Notes: generated by a model not told the origin, from the sequence alone. Positions 14,601 through 21,889 are shown, counted from the stretch's first letter. The stretch is 25,516 bases of DNA from Candidatus Iainarchaeum sp. (GCA_017608575.1 JAFCFP010000012.1:1-25516), one strand, 5' to 3'. Numbers and translations: made by a program.

Positions 14601-15071
14601 ATGGTTAAAAAAGAATACCAAAAAAAAGTGAAAAAGGAAAAGCATTGCGCTAAAGCAATGCTTAAGAACCGCAGGATTAGTACAAAATATGCAGTGGAAA
14701 TAGCAAATTATATTAAGGGCTTGCCTGTCAGCAAGGCATTGGCAAAACTTCAAAGGATTGCTGAAAAAAAGGAATACTTGCCTTTGAAAAAATATAATAA
14801 AAAGGTAGCACACAGAAAAGGCAGGGCAATTGCAGGAAAAAAAGCTGGAAGATATCCCGTGAAGGCATGCAATTCGTTCATTGAATTGCTTAACACTGCA
14901 ATTGCAAATGCTGAAAACAAGGGATTGGACACTGAAAAGCTTTTAGTGCTGCATGCCTTTGCAAGCCAAGGCCACAGGCGACTGGGCCATCAACCAAAGG
15001 GAAGAATTGCTGGGAAAAGAAGGGAAAGAAAAAGCACTCACATTGAAGTAATTCTCCAAGAGGCGAAGTGA
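14601..15071 (+). CDS. rpl22: Large-subunit ribosomal protein uL22
   Basis: This 156-residue uL22 spans the exit tunnel wall. KAMLKNRRISTKYAVEIANYIKG is the usual N-terminal core; PLKKYNKKVAHRKG and GRYPVKACNSFIELLNTAIANA match archaeal members; the tunnel-tip hairpin is near GHRRLGHQPKGRIAGKRRERKS with HIEVIL at the end. ATG 14601 with AAGGGG just upstream is preferred to a longer frame opening at 14556 inside rps19. Confidence 0.95.
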   Translation: MVKKEYQKKVKKEKHCAKAMLKNRRISTKYAVEIANYIKGLPVSKALAKLQRIAEKKEYLPLKKYNKKVAHRKGRAIAGKKAGRYPVKACNSFIELLNTAIANAENKGLDTEKLLVLHAFASQGHRRLGHQPKGRIAGKRRERKSTHIEVILQEAK

Positions 15072-15992
15072 ATGATTGAAAGAACATTTATTCAACAAAA
15101 CATAAAGAAAATAAACATTGAGAACTATCTTAAAAAGCACTTGGAAAAAGCCGGGTTCACTGGTCTTAAAATGAGCAAAACCCCTTTAGTGACAAGGATT
15201 GTGCTCAATGTGACAAGACCTGGCTTGGCAATCGGCAAAAAGGGCAAAAACATCAGGATTCTCACAAAGGAATTGGAGGAAAAATTCGGAATTGAAAACC
15301 CTCAAATTGAAATCCAGGAAATAAGCAAGCCTGAATTGAATGCAAAGGCAACAGTTGACAAAATTACTTCGCTTTTAGAGCGCGGTTATTCTTGGAGAAG
15401 TGTTGCTTATAGAACCATTGAGGATATCATGAATGCCGGCGCTCAAGGCGTTGAACTTGTACTCAAGGGAAAGCTTGCCGGCAAAGGTGGAAGGAAAAGA
15501 AAGGAAAGAATTGCTGTTGGTTATATGAAGAAAGCCGGCGCGCAATCTGAATTGGTTGAATTTGCAAAAGGCGATGCTTATCCAAAAGCCGGGGCCATTG
15601 GCGTCAAGCTTAGAATAATTAAACCAAACATTGTTTTTCCTGACAAAGTTGACATAAAAAAACTGCTCGAAGAAGAAAAGGAAATCAAAACAGAAACCAA
15701 AGAAAAGAGTGAAGACAGCAAGGAAAAAATGGAAACCGAAACAAAAAAGGCAGTGGAAAAAACCGAAGCAAAAGCGGAAAAAAGCGAGCGAGAAAAAGGC
15801 AAAGAGAAAGAAGAAAAAGGAAAGGAAGGGGAAAAGGCAGAAAAAGTGCAAAGCAAGGAAAAAGAAGCAAAGCACAGCGAGAAAAACATAAAATCGGTTA
15901 AAGAAAAAGGCAGTGAAAAAAGCAAACCTGAAAAAAACACGGGAAAAAAGCAAAAAGAAAGCGAGAAAAAGCCTAAAAGGGTGAAGAAATGA
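15072..15992 (+). CDS. rps3: Small-subunit ribosomal protein uS3 with long charged C-terminal tail
   Basis: This 306-residue uS3 sits at the mRNA entry site. The first 200 or so residues are normal: N-terminal helices (IERTFIQQNIKKINIENYL), a KH domain with the GKKGKNI loop near residues 56-62, and a C-terminal domain with YSWRSVAYRTIEDIMNAGAQ and GKLAGKGGRKRKERI. From about residue 197 on is a tail of Lys, Glu, Thr and Ser that should be disordered. Residues 217-262 of this tail recur, 41 of 46 identical, in eL32 encoded 4.6 kb downstream. The tail is not part of the ancestral fold. The gene starts directly after the rpl22 stop and overlaps rpl29 by ATGA. Confidence 0.96.
   Translation: MIERTFIQQNIKKINIENYLKKHLEKAGFTGLKMSKTPLVTRIVLNVTRPGLAIGKKGKNIRILTKELEEKFGIENPQIEIQEISKPELNAKATVDKITSLLERGYSWRSVAYRTIEDIMNAGAQGVELVLKGKLAGKGGRKRKERIAVGYMKKAGAQSELVEFAKGDAYPKAGAIGVKLRIIKPNIVFPDKVDIKKLLEEEKEIKTETKEKSEDSKEKMETETKKAVEKTEAKAEKSEREKGKEKEEKGKEGEKAEKVQSKEKEAKHSEKNIKSVKEKGSEKSKPEKNTGKKQKESEKKPKRVKK
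15719..15857 (+). repeat. 139-base coding direct repeat, copy in rps3
   Basis: Matches 20286-20424 at 134 of 139 positions without gaps, including a 54-base identical run (15775-15828). Differences are at 15738, 15754, 15756, 15774 and 15829. Both copies are in the same reading phase. Confidence 0.92.
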
Positions 15993-16243
15993 AGATTGGT
16001 GAAATCAGGGACATGGGAAAGGCTGAAATTGAGGAGAAACTTCGCCAGGCAAAAAAGGAGTTAAGGAAGGAAAGATCAATTATTGCTTCGGGCACTCGCC
16101 CTGATAATCCCTGCAAAATACGCAGTATTAGGAAGAATATTGCGAGAATGCTTACAGTGCTTAGAGAAAAGGAATTAATTGGAGAAAAAAATAAAAAGGA
16201 AAAAAAGCCAAAAGAAAAACCAAAAGAGGTGATGAATAAATAA
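15989..16243 (+). CDS. rpl29: Large-subunit ribosomal protein uL29
   Basis: This 84-residue uL29 lies near the tunnel exit beside uL23. IGEIRDMGKAEIEEKLRQAKKELRKERS forms the first helix and IRSIRKNIARMLTVLREKE the second, as in the two-helix family fold. A short Lys/Pro tail follows. It overlaps the rps3 stop by four bases, and its last base is the first of the next ATG. Confidence 0.94.
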   Translation: MKIGEIRDMGKAEIEEKLRQAKKELRKERSIIASGTRPDNPCKIRSIRKNIARMLTVLREKELIGEKNKKEKKPKEKPKEVMNK

Positions 16244-16545
16244 TGCCTGAAGTGTGCCCTGTTTGCGGTCAACCCAAGGAACTCTGTGTTTGCGGTGAAA
16301 TGGCCAAGGAATCACAGCGTGTTCGCATAAGGGTGGTGCAAAGGAGATTTGGCAAAACAGTGACCATGATTAGCGGTTTGAATGAGGATATAAACATTGC
16401 AGAGCTTGGAAAGGAATTGAAGAAAAGGCTTGCATGCGGTGGAACGGTGAAAAATGGCGTTATTGAATTGCAGGGTGACCATAAACAGAAAGCAAAGGAA
16501 ATCCTCCTTCGCGAGGGCTTTAGCGAGAACCAAATTGAGGCGTGA
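16243..16545 (+). CDS. Translation initiation factor eIF1/SUI1 with N-terminal zinc knuckle
   Basis: This 100-residue SUI1-family factor is the archaeal aIF1, which guards start-codon choice on the 30S subunit. The N-terminus has CPVCGQPKELCVCG (cysteines 5, 8, 15, 17), a likely zinc site found in archaeal members. The SUI1 core follows, with RRFGKTVTMISGLNED, LGKELKKRLACGGTVKNG and IELQGDHKQKAKEILLREGF. Location between uL29 and Rpp29 is conserved in archaea. It shares one base with the rpl29 stop. Confidence 0.95.
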   Translation: MPEVCPVCGQPKELCVCGEMAKESQRVRIRVVQRRFGKTVTMISGLNEDINIAELGKELKKRLACGGTVKNGVIELQGDHKQKAKEILLREGFSENQIEA

Positions 16546-16555
16546 GTTGATTCAA

Positions 16556-16852
16556 ATGGAAAAAAAGTACAATATTACAGCAAGGAATGTTTTTGTCCAT
16601 GAAATTATTGGCCTCAAAGCGAAGGTTGTGAATAGCAGTGATAAGAACAGGATTGGATTGCGGGGAAAAATTGTGGATGAAACAATGAAAACCCTGAGGA
16701 TTGAAACAGCTAAGGGAGAAAAAATTGTTCCAAAGAGAGAGGTTGTTTTTGAATTAGAACTTTTAAACGGTGAAAAGGTTTTGGTTGATGGAAAGAATAT
16801 TGAGAAAAGACCCGAGGATAGAACAAAGGAGCTCTGGAGGAAATCACTATGA
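16556..16852 (+). CDS. rnp1: RNase P protein component 1 (Rpp29/Pop4)
   Basis: This 98-residue homolog of eukaryotic Pop4/Rpp29 helps RNase P RNA cut tRNA 5' leaders. NVFVHEIIGLKAKVV, the NRIGLRGKIVDETMKTLRIE strand pair and a following KxVPKREVVFELEL are typical of the Sm-like barrel. ATG 16556 is preferred to the open frame that begins at 16454 inside the SUI1 gene; TTG at 16547 is an alternative because GAGG at 16537-16540 is better spaced for it. The 3' end overlaps rps17 by ATGA. Its presence in this operon is standard in archaea. Confidence 0.93.
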   Translation: MEKKYNITARNVFVHEIIGLKAKVVNSSDKNRIGLRGKIVDETMKTLRIETAKGEKIVPKREVVFELELLNGEKVLVDGKNIEKRPEDRTKELWRKSL

Positions 16853-17145
16853 GTGAATGTAATGACAAGAATTGCCCTGTGCATGGAAGCATTAAGGTGC
16901 GCGGGAATGTGTTCACTGGAAAGGTTATCAGTGCTAAACCGGCTAAGACTGTTACAATTGAGAGGAAAATAATTGAATTTGTTCCAAAATATGAGAGGTA
17001 TAAAAAGGTGAGGTCAAGGATTCATGCACATAATCCTCCATGCATTAATGCAAAAGAGGGTGACATTGTTAGGATTGGCGAAACAAGAAAGATTAGTAAA
17101 ACGAAGAGTTTTGTTGTTTTGGAGAAAGTAAGTGATGGAAAATGA
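16849..17145 (+). CDS. rps17: Small-subunit ribosomal protein uS17
   Basis: This 98-residue uS17 is an early 16S rRNA binder with an OB fold. CNDKNCPVHG near the N-terminus is the archaeal signature (possible metal site Cys4, Cys9, His12). It is followed by GNVFTGKVISAKPAKTVTIE, YERYKKVRSRIHAHNPPCIN and EGDIVRIGETRKISKTKSF. The N-terminus is shorter than in many archaeal uS17 proteins, starting just before the CxxxxCPxHG motif. It overlaps its neighbours by four bases at both ends. Confidence 0.95.
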   Translation: MSECNDKNCPVHGSIKVRGNVFTGKVISAKPAKTVTIERKIIEFVPKYERYKKVRSRIHAHNPPCINAKEGDIVRIGETRKISKTKSFVVLEKVSDGK

Positions 17146-17540
17146 AGGCAATTGGAGCTTCTAGCGTTAAGAGTTTGCCTCAGAAGGCGCGTTGTGTTTG
17201 TGCTGACAATTCAGGCGCAAAAGAGGTTGAAATAATTAGCGTTATTGGCTTTAAGGGGAAGAAAAGAATGAATCCAAAGGCTGGAATTGCTGACATGGTT
17301 AATGTTGTGGTTAAAAAGGGAAAACCAGAAATGAGAAAAAAGGTTGAACGCGCTGTAATTGTGCGCGTTAAAAAGGAATACAAACGCGCTGATGGTACAC
17401 GGATTGCTTTTGAGGATAATGCTGTTGTTTTGGTAGATGATAAAGGAATTCCCAAGGGTTCTGAAATAAAGGGAGTTATTGCCAAGGAGGTGGGCGAGCG
17501 CTGGCCTAAAGTTGCCGGGCTCGCACAGCAAATAGCTTAG
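17142..17540 (+). CDS. rpl14: Large-subunit ribosomal protein uL14
   Basis: This 132-residue uL14 lies at the subunit interface and forms bridges with 16S rRNA. CADNSGAKEVEIISVIGFKG, ADMVNVVVKKGKPEMRKKVE and FEDNAVVLVDDKGIPKGSEI are strong family motifs, and the length is normal for archaea. It overlaps rps17 by ATGA. Its TAG stop begins the AGGTGG ribosome-binding site of rpl24. Confidence 0.97.
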   Translation: MKAIGASSVKSLPQKARCVCADNSGAKEVEIISVIGFKGKKRMNPKAGIADMVNVVVKKGKPEMRKKVERAVIVRVKKEYKRADGTRIAFEDNAVVLVDDKGIPKGSEIKGVIAKEVGERWPKVAGLAQQIA

Positions 17541-17550
17541 GTGGTTTTTA

Positions 17551-17922
17551 ATGGTTAAATCAAAGAAGCCCAAAAAGCAAAGGAAAGCCCATTATGAAAA
17601 GGGAATGCATAAAATGAAGGAAAACGTGTCAGTGCATTTGGATAAAAAGCTTGCAAACGAGATTGGGTGCAAAAGCTTGCCTGTCAGAAAGAATGACACT
17701 GTTCAAATAATGCGCGGTGACAACAAGGGAAAAAAGGGAAAGGTCACAAGGGTTGATTATGAGAGGGGCTTTGTTTTTATTGAAAAAATTGTCAGGAAAA
17801 AGGCAGATGGCACTGAAATCGCTGTGCCTTTCAGGGCTTGTAATCTTTTGCTTATTGCTCTGGATAAAAGCGACCAGAGAAGGGTGAAAAGAGCTGTAAA
17901 AAAGGGAAAGAAGGTGGAGTGA
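17551..17922 (+). CDS. rpl24: Large-subunit ribosomal protein uL24
   Basis: This 123-residue assembly initiator of the large subunit carries a KOW motif. SLPVRKNDTVQIMRGDNKGK with GKVTRVDYERGFVFIE is the KOW/SH3-like core, preceded by the archaeal N-terminal arm with QRKAHYEKGMHKM. AGGTGG at 17539-17544 lies six bases before ATG. The gene ends with GGAGTGA directly joined to the ATG of the next gene. Confidence 0.95.
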   Translation: MVKSKKPKKQRKAHYEKGMHKMKENVSVHLDKKLANEIGCKSLPVRKNDTVQIMRGDNKGKKGKVTRVDYERGFVFIEKIVRKKADGTEIAVPFRACNLLLIALDKSDQRRVKRAVKKGKKVE

Positions 17923-18615
17923 ATGGCTAAAAAGGGAGAAACAAAGGGCCTTAAGAGGCTGAAAGCACCAAAGGTCAGAAAGCTTAAGAGAAAGGTCAGA
18001 AAATGGACTATTCGAAGCAGGGCTGGTCCTTATAAGGGCAATGAATCAATCCCGCTTGGCTTTGTCTTGAGGGATTTGATTGGCGTTTGTAAAACAATGC
18101 ACGAGGTCAGAATTGTTTTAAAAGAAGGAAAGGTAAGGGTTAATGGCATTAAAAGAAGTGATTACAGGTTTTCGGTTGGATTGTTTGACGTTGTTTCAAT
18201 TGATGGCTTTGGAAAGGATTACAGGATTGTGTTTGATTTGAAGGGGCGCTTTGAGGCAGAGGAAATTGATCAAACGGAGAAGAAAACAAAGATTTCCAAA
18301 ATAATTGGAAAGAAAAAAACAAAAGGCGGCAAGATTCAGCTGAGAACAAACGATGGGAGAACAATTGTAATGGATAAAACAGAGGCAAAGGTTGGTGATT
18401 CTGTGGAAATAGAGCTTCCTGTTCAAAAAGTGAAAAGGATTCTTTCCTTTGGAAAGGGAGCAAAGGCTTATATTATTGGCGGAAAGCACGCTGGAAAGAA
18501 AGCGGAGATACTTGAAGTGAGAGAGGGTGAAATAAATAAGCCAAAAATTGTGTTATTGAAGGATAAAGAAAATGAGTTTTTGACTACAATGGATAAAGTG
18601 TTTGTGGTGGGTTGA
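17923..18615 (+). CDS. rps4e: Small-subunit ribosomal protein eS4
   Basis: This 230-residue archaeal/eukaryotic-only protein marks the operon as archaeal. It has the N-terminal LKRLKAPKVRKLKRKVRKWT arm, an S4-like RNA-binding region (SIPLGFVLRDLIGV, EGKVRVNGIKRSDYRFSVGLFDVVSI) and a C-terminal KOW-like part with AYIIGGKHAGKKAEI. Length is near normal. Its start abuts the rpl24 stop, and AGGTGGAG inside rpl24 acts as the ribosome-binding site. Confidence 0.96.
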   Translation: MAKKGETKGLKRLKAPKVRKLKRKVRKWTIRSRAGPYKGNESIPLGFVLRDLIGVCKTMHEVRIVLKEGKVRVNGIKRSDYRFSVGLFDVVSIDGFGKDYRIVFDLKGRFEAEEIDQTEKKTKISKIIGKKKTKGGKIQLRTNDGRTIVMDKTEAKVGDSVEIELPVQKVKRILSFGKGAKAYIIGGKHAGKKAEILEVREGEINKPKIVLLKDKENEFLTTMDKVFVVG

Positions 18616-18619
18616 AAAA

Positions 18620-19126
18620 ATGAATCCAATGAAAGAAGTTCGCATTGAGGCAGTTACTGTCAATATGGGTGTTGGAAAAAGCGGTGAAGAGCTTGATAAG
18701 GCAAAGACCATTCTCCAGCAAATAACAGGCAGCAAGCCTGTGAAAACCCGTGCAAAGGTAAAGCAGCCGAAATGGGATATTAGGCCTGGATTGGAGATTG
18801 GTGTTAAGGTGACATTGCGCGGAAGCAAGGCAGAGGAATTCCTCAGAAAAGCGCTTAGTGCAAAGGACAACGTGCTTTTAAGGAAGAATTTTGACAGGAA
18901 TGGCAATTTTGGCTTTGGAATAAAGGAGCATATTGAATTGCCTGGCGTTAAATATGATCCTAAGCTTGGAATTGTAGGATTTGATGTTATTGTTTCTCTT
19001 GGAAGGAAAGGTTATAGGATTAAGAGGAGAAAGTACAAAAAAAAGAAGGTTGGGCAAAAGCACAGGGTTTCAAAAGAGGAGGCAATCCAGTTTGTGAAGG
19101 AAAAATTCAATGTTAAGGTGGAGTGA
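18620..19126 (+). CDS. rpl5: Large-subunit ribosomal protein uL5
   Basis: This 168-residue uL5 binds 5S rRNA and contacts P-site tRNA. IEAVTVNMGVGKSGEELDKA, GSKPVKTRAKVKQPKWDIRPG and FGFGIKEHIELPGVKYDPKL are diagnostic, with GYRIKRRKYKKKKVGQKHRV at the archaeal C-terminus. ATG 18620 with GGTGG at 18606-18610 is preferred to a frame start at 18602 inside eS4, because MNPMKEVRIEAV fits the family. It is followed at once by rps14. Confidence 0.96.
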   Translation: MNPMKEVRIEAVTVNMGVGKSGEELDKAKTILQQITGSKPVKTRAKVKQPKWDIRPGLEIGVKVTLRGSKAEEFLRKALSAKDNVLLRKNFDRNGNFGFGIKEHIELPGVKYDPKLGIVGFDVIVSLGRKGYRIKRRKYKKKKVGQKHRVSKEEAIQFVKEKFNVKVE

Positions 19127-19127
19127 C

Positions 19128-19268
19128 ATGGAGAGAAATAAAAAGAGAAAGCATGAGTGCAGAATGTGCGGAGCACGCATTGGGGTTATTAGAAAGTACG
19201 GTCTCAACATGTGCAGGCGTTGTTTCAAGGAATTTGCACCAAAGCTGGGATTTAAAAAGTTTGATTGA
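19128..19268 (+). CDS. rps14: Small-subunit ribosomal protein uS14, zinc-binding form
   Basis: This short gene encodes 46 residues. Cys11 and Cys14 (CRMCGARIGVIRKYGLNMCR region) and Cys29 and Cys32 (MCRRCF) form the four-cysteine zinc site of archaeal uS14; RKYGLNMCRRCFKEFAPKLGF is the conserved end. uS14 sits in the 30S head near uS3 and uS19. It begins one base after the rpl5 stop with AGGTGGAG upstream, and its position between uL5 and uS8 is the universal one. Confidence 0.96.
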   Translation: MERNKKRKHECRMCGARIGVIRKYGLNMCRRCFKEFAPKLGFKKFD

Positions 19269-19281
19269 GTGGTGAGAAAGA

Positions 19282-19674
19282 ATGGCATTAATGGATCCGA
19301 TTTCAAATGCAATGATTTCCATTAAGAACTGTGAGAGGGCTGCAAAGAGGGAGTGCATTTTTAGGCCTGCCTCAAAGCTTTTGGGAAACATTTTGAATGT
19401 AATGAAGAAGAATGATTATATTGAGGGCTTTGAATTGATCGATGACAAAAGAGAAGGCATTTTCAGAATAAAGCTTAATGGAAGGATAAATGAATGCCGT
19501 GCTATTAGGCCGCGTTATACTGTGAAAAAGGATGAATTTGAGAAATTTGAAAAAAGATTTTTGCCGTCAAAGGATGTGGGAATTTTAATTGTTACTACTC
19601 CTGAAGGAGTTTTTTCCCACAAAGAGGCAAAGGAAAAAGGTATTGGTGGAAGGCTTTTGGCGTTTGTTTATTAG
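19282..19674 (+). CDS. rps8: Small-subunit ribosomal protein uS8
   Basis: This 130-residue uS8 organises the 16S central domain. MDPISNAMISIKNCERAAKR at the N-terminus, LLGNILNVMKKNDYIEGFEL, and the C-terminal LPSKDVGILIVTTPEGVFSH followed by HKEAKEKGIGGRLLAFVY match archaeal uS8. GGTGAG at 19271-19276 is five bases before ATG. The TAG stop forms the start of the AGGTGA site of rpl6. Confidence 0.97.
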   Translation: MALMDPISNAMISIKNCERAAKRECIFRPASKLLGNILNVMKKNDYIEGFELIDDKREGIFRIKLNGRINECRAIRPRYTVKKDEFEKFEKRFLPSKDVGILIVTTPEGVFSHKEAKEKGIGGRLLAFVY

Positions 19675-19682
19675 GTGAAAAA

Positions 19683-20240
19683 ATGAGGAAAGAAGTTGAA
19701 ATTCCACAGGGAATGGAAGTAATTGTTTCAGGAAACACTGTTACTTTAAGGGCAAACGGAAAAGAGGAGTCAAGGGAGTTCAATATAAGAAAGGTAAAAA
19801 TTTCAAAAAAGAATGGAGTGATTGAAATAGAGGGCCTTGACAAAAAGAGAAAAACAAATGCATTGGTTAGTACTGTTGCAGCACATATTAAAAACATGGC
19901 TTTGGGGTTACAACACGGCTATGAGTACAGGTTAAAGGCAGTGTTTTCACACTTTCCAATGGCAATAAAGGTAGAGGGAAAAAAAGTTGTCATTAGCAAT
20001 TTTGCCGGTGAAAAGAAGCCAAGGTATTCGGAAATAGTTGGAGAAAACACCAAAGTGGAAGTAAAAGGTAAAGAAATCATTGTAAGCGGCCCGAGCAAGG
20101 AAATGGTTGCACAGACTGCTGCAAACATTGAAAGGGTTGCCAGAGTGAAAAATAAGGATTTAAGGGTTTTTCAGGATGGCATTTACCTTGTAAGTAAGGG
20201 GCTTGTTGAGGAAAAGGGTGGAGGCGAGAGCAATGCCTGA
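19683..20240 (+). CDS. rpl6: Large-subunit ribosomal protein uL6
   Basis: This 185-residue uL6 near the factor-binding stalk base has the two-repeat fold: EIPQGMEVIVSGNTVTLRAN in the first half, and VEVKGKEIIVSGPSKEMVAQ in the second. TAANIERVARVKNKDLRVFQDGIY is the archaeal C-terminal signature. AGGTGA at 19673-19678 lies four bases before ATG. The end overlaps rpl32e by eight bases, and the GGTGGAGG inside its last codons is the ribosome-binding site of that gene. Confidence 0.96.
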   Translation: MRKEVEIPQGMEVIVSGNTVTLRANGKEESREFNIRKVKISKKNGVIEIEGLDKKRKTNALVSTVAAHIKNMALGLQHGYEYRLKAVFSHFPMAIKVEGKKVVISNFAGEKKPRYSEIVGENTKVEVKGKEIIVSGPSKEMVAQTAANIERVARVKNKDLRVFQDGIYLVSKGLVEEKGGGESNA

Positions 20241-20853
20241 AAAGAATGCTGAAAAGAAAAAGCCTGCAAGCGTTAAAAAGCCCAACAAGGAAAAAATGGA
20301 AACCAAAACAAAAAAGGCAGCGAAAAAAACCGAAGCAAAAACGGAAAAAAGCGAGCGAGAAAAAGGCAAAGAGAAAGAAGAAAAAGGAAAGGAAGAGGAA
20401 AAGGCAGAAAAAGTGCAAAGCAAGAAAAAGAAGGTCAGAAAAGCAAAACCAAGGGAGAATAAGGAGAAAAAGGTGCCGGCAACAAGTGAAGAAAAGGCTC
20501 TTCAGGAGAAAATCAAGGCAAAGACAAAGCAGGAGTTCAGGGGCAGGTTTGGAAAAAGCTCAATTAGAAGGCCCAGCAAGAAGAAATGGCAGAAATGGAG
20601 AAAGCCAAGGGGGATTGATTTCAAAATAAGGGAGTCACGCTTGAAAATTCCAAAGACAGGTTATCGCACTGAAAAGAGTGTTCGCGGTTTGCATCCGAGT
20701 GGAAAAAAAGAAATTCTTATACATAACGAAGGCGGGCTTTTGTCTTTGGATGGAAAAAATATAGCCATAAGGATTGCCACAACAGTTGGAAAGAAAAAGA
20801 GAATAGCAATTAGAAAAAAATGCGCTGAACTTGGATTAAGGGTGTTGAACTGA
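20233..20853 (+). CDS. rpl32e: Large-subunit ribosomal protein eL32 with charged N-terminal extension
   Basis: eL32 is found only in archaea and eukaryotes. The core is residues about 95-206, with FRGRFGKSSIRRPSKKKWQK, WRKPRGIDFKIRESRLKIPK, TGYRTEKSVRGLHPSGKKE and IAIRKKCAELGLRVLN. Before it lies a Lys/Glu-rich disordered extension of about 90 residues. Residues 19-64 are nearly the same as residues 217-262 of uS3, reflecting a shared 139-base DNA repeat. ATG 20233 is chosen because GGAGG at 20220-20224 is eight bases upstream; the longer frame from 20203 lies within uL6. The extension could bind rRNA or another factor, but its role is unknown. Confidence 0.95.
   Translation: MPEKNAEKKKPASVKKPNKEKMETKTKKAAKKTEAKTEKSEREKGKEKEEKGKEEEKAEKVQSKKKKVRKAKPRENKEKKVPATSEEKALQEKIKAKTKQEFRGRFGKSSIRRPSKKKWQKWRKPRGIDFKIRESRLKIPKTGYRTEKSVRGLHPSGKKEILIHNEGGLLSLDGKNIAIRIATTVGKKKRIAIRKKCAELGLRVLN
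20286..20424 (+). repeat. 139-base coding direct repeat, copy in rpl32e
   Basis: Second copy of the element at 15719-15857, offset by 4567 bases and in the same orientation and reading phase. Similarity stops abruptly at both ends apart from general A/G richness. Confidence 0.92.
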
Positions 20854-20864
20854 GTTGATGTAAA

Positions 20865-21308
20865 ATGAATGCAAAAAAGGTAAAGGAAATATCTGCAAGG
20901 ATTCTTAAAGTTGGAAAAAGCCGTGTCTTGGTTGACCAAGAGGAAATAGAGCGAGTGAAAGAGGCAATTACAAAGGATGATGTGCGTAGCCTAATAAGTG
21001 AAGGCATAATAAAAAAGAGCAAGCGCCCTGAACAAAGCCGCGCAAGAGCACGAAAGCTTAAGGAAAAGAAAAGAAAGGGCAGAAAAAAAGGCGAGGGTAA
21101 AAGGCGAGGCAAATACAAAACCAGGGCTAAAAGGAAGAAGAGCTGGATTTCAAAGGTCAGAGCGCAAAGGCGCACTTTGAAGGAGTTAAGAAAAAGCAAT
21201 CCAAAAGAGGTTGAAAAAATAGGATATGGAAAGCTTTACAGGATGATAAAAGGCGGTTATTTTAAGGGAAAGAAATATGTTGAGAAAAAGGTTTTGGAGG
21301 GAAAGTGA
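20865..21308 (+). CDS. rpl19e: Large-subunit ribosomal protein eL19
   Basis: This 147-residue archaeal/eukaryotic-only protein has KKVKEISARILKVGKSRVL with EEIERVKEAITKDDVRSLI at the N-terminus, the long basic helix region RARKLKEKKRKGRKKGEGKR, and the C-terminal KVRAQRRTLKELRK and YGKLYRMIKGGYFKGK motifs. It contacts 23S rRNA and forms a subunit bridge. It ends with GGAGGGAAAGTGA, which overlaps the start region of rpl18. Confidence 0.96.
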   Translation: MNAKKVKEISARILKVGKSRVLVDQEEIERVKEAITKDDVRSLISEGIIKKSKRPEQSRARARKLKEKKRKGRKKGEGKRRGKYKTRAKRKKSWISKVRAQRRTLKELRKSNPKEVEKIGYGKLYRMIKGGYFKGKKYVEKKVLEGK

Positions 21309-21313
21309 TACAA

Positions 21314-21889
21314 ATGGTCTCAACAATGGAATTGAAGTTCAGAAGACGCAGGGAAGGAAAAACCAATTATGTGAAGAGACTTGCATTGCTTAAATCCAAT
21401 AAGCCAAGAATGGTTTTCCGGAAATCAAACCGCTATGTTACAATCCAGTTTGTTCAATTCAACAAAACCGGTGACAAAACAGTTGTTGGCGTTAGTTCAA
21501 GGCAGTTGAAAAAATTCGGCTGGTTTGGAAACACAAACATTCCTTCCTCTTATTTGACTGGATTTTTGGCTGGAAAGATTGCCATCAGCAGAGGAATTAA
21601 GCATGCAGTGCTTGACATTGGATTGATTACGCCTGTGCTTAAATCAAGGCCTTTTGCTGCCTTGCTTGGAGCACTTGATGCAGGCATTGAAATTCCACAT
21701 GATGAGAGTGCTTTGCCTCCAATGGAGAGAATTGAAGGAAAACACATTGAAGAATTTGCAAAGTCATTGAATGAAGAGGGATTCAAAAAAAGGTTTTCTG
21801 AGTATTTAAAAAACAATGTTGACCCCAAAAATTTAAGTTCGTTGTTTAAAAAAACAAAAGAAAGAATTGAAAAGGAAGCGGTGAAATAA
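21314..21889 (+). CDS. rpl18: Large-subunit ribosomal protein uL18
   Basis: This 191-residue uL18 binds 5S rRNA with uL5. LKFRRRREGKTNYVKRLALL and NKPRMVFRKSNRYVTIQFVQ are typical, followed by GVSSRQLKKFGW, the archaeal FLAGKIAISRGIKHAVLDIG, LGALDAGIEIPH and the C-terminal IEEFAKSL region. The start is uncertain: GTG 21305 overlaps the rpl19e stop, but lies only three or four bases after GGAGGG; ATG 21314 is better spaced from AGTGA and gives MVSTMELKFRRRREG; ATG 21326 is also possible. Confidence 0.94.
   Translation: MVSTMELKFRRRREGKTNYVKRLALLKSNKPRMVFRKSNRYVTIQFVQFNKTGDKTVVGVSSRQLKKFGWFGNTNIPSSYLTGFLAGKIAISRGIKHAVLDIGLITPVLKSRPFAALLGALDAGIEIPHDESALPPMERIEGKHIEEFAKSLNEEGFKKRFSEYLKNNVDPKNLSSLFKKTKERIEKEAVK

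Noticed and set aside
15578..15940. Minus-strand hydrophobic frames opposite the rps3 tail and the rpl32e extension
   Set aside because: Phe/Ser-rich translations are the expected complement of Lys/Glu codons; they are not membrane proteins.
16454..16555. Longer N-terminus for Rpp29
   Set aside because: The extension lies in the SUI1 gene in another frame and has no family similarity; ATG 16556 fits.
5685..20731. 15-base match CTTATACATAACGAA in rpiB and rpl32e
   Set aside because: One match of this length is expected by chance in a window this size, and flanks do not agree.
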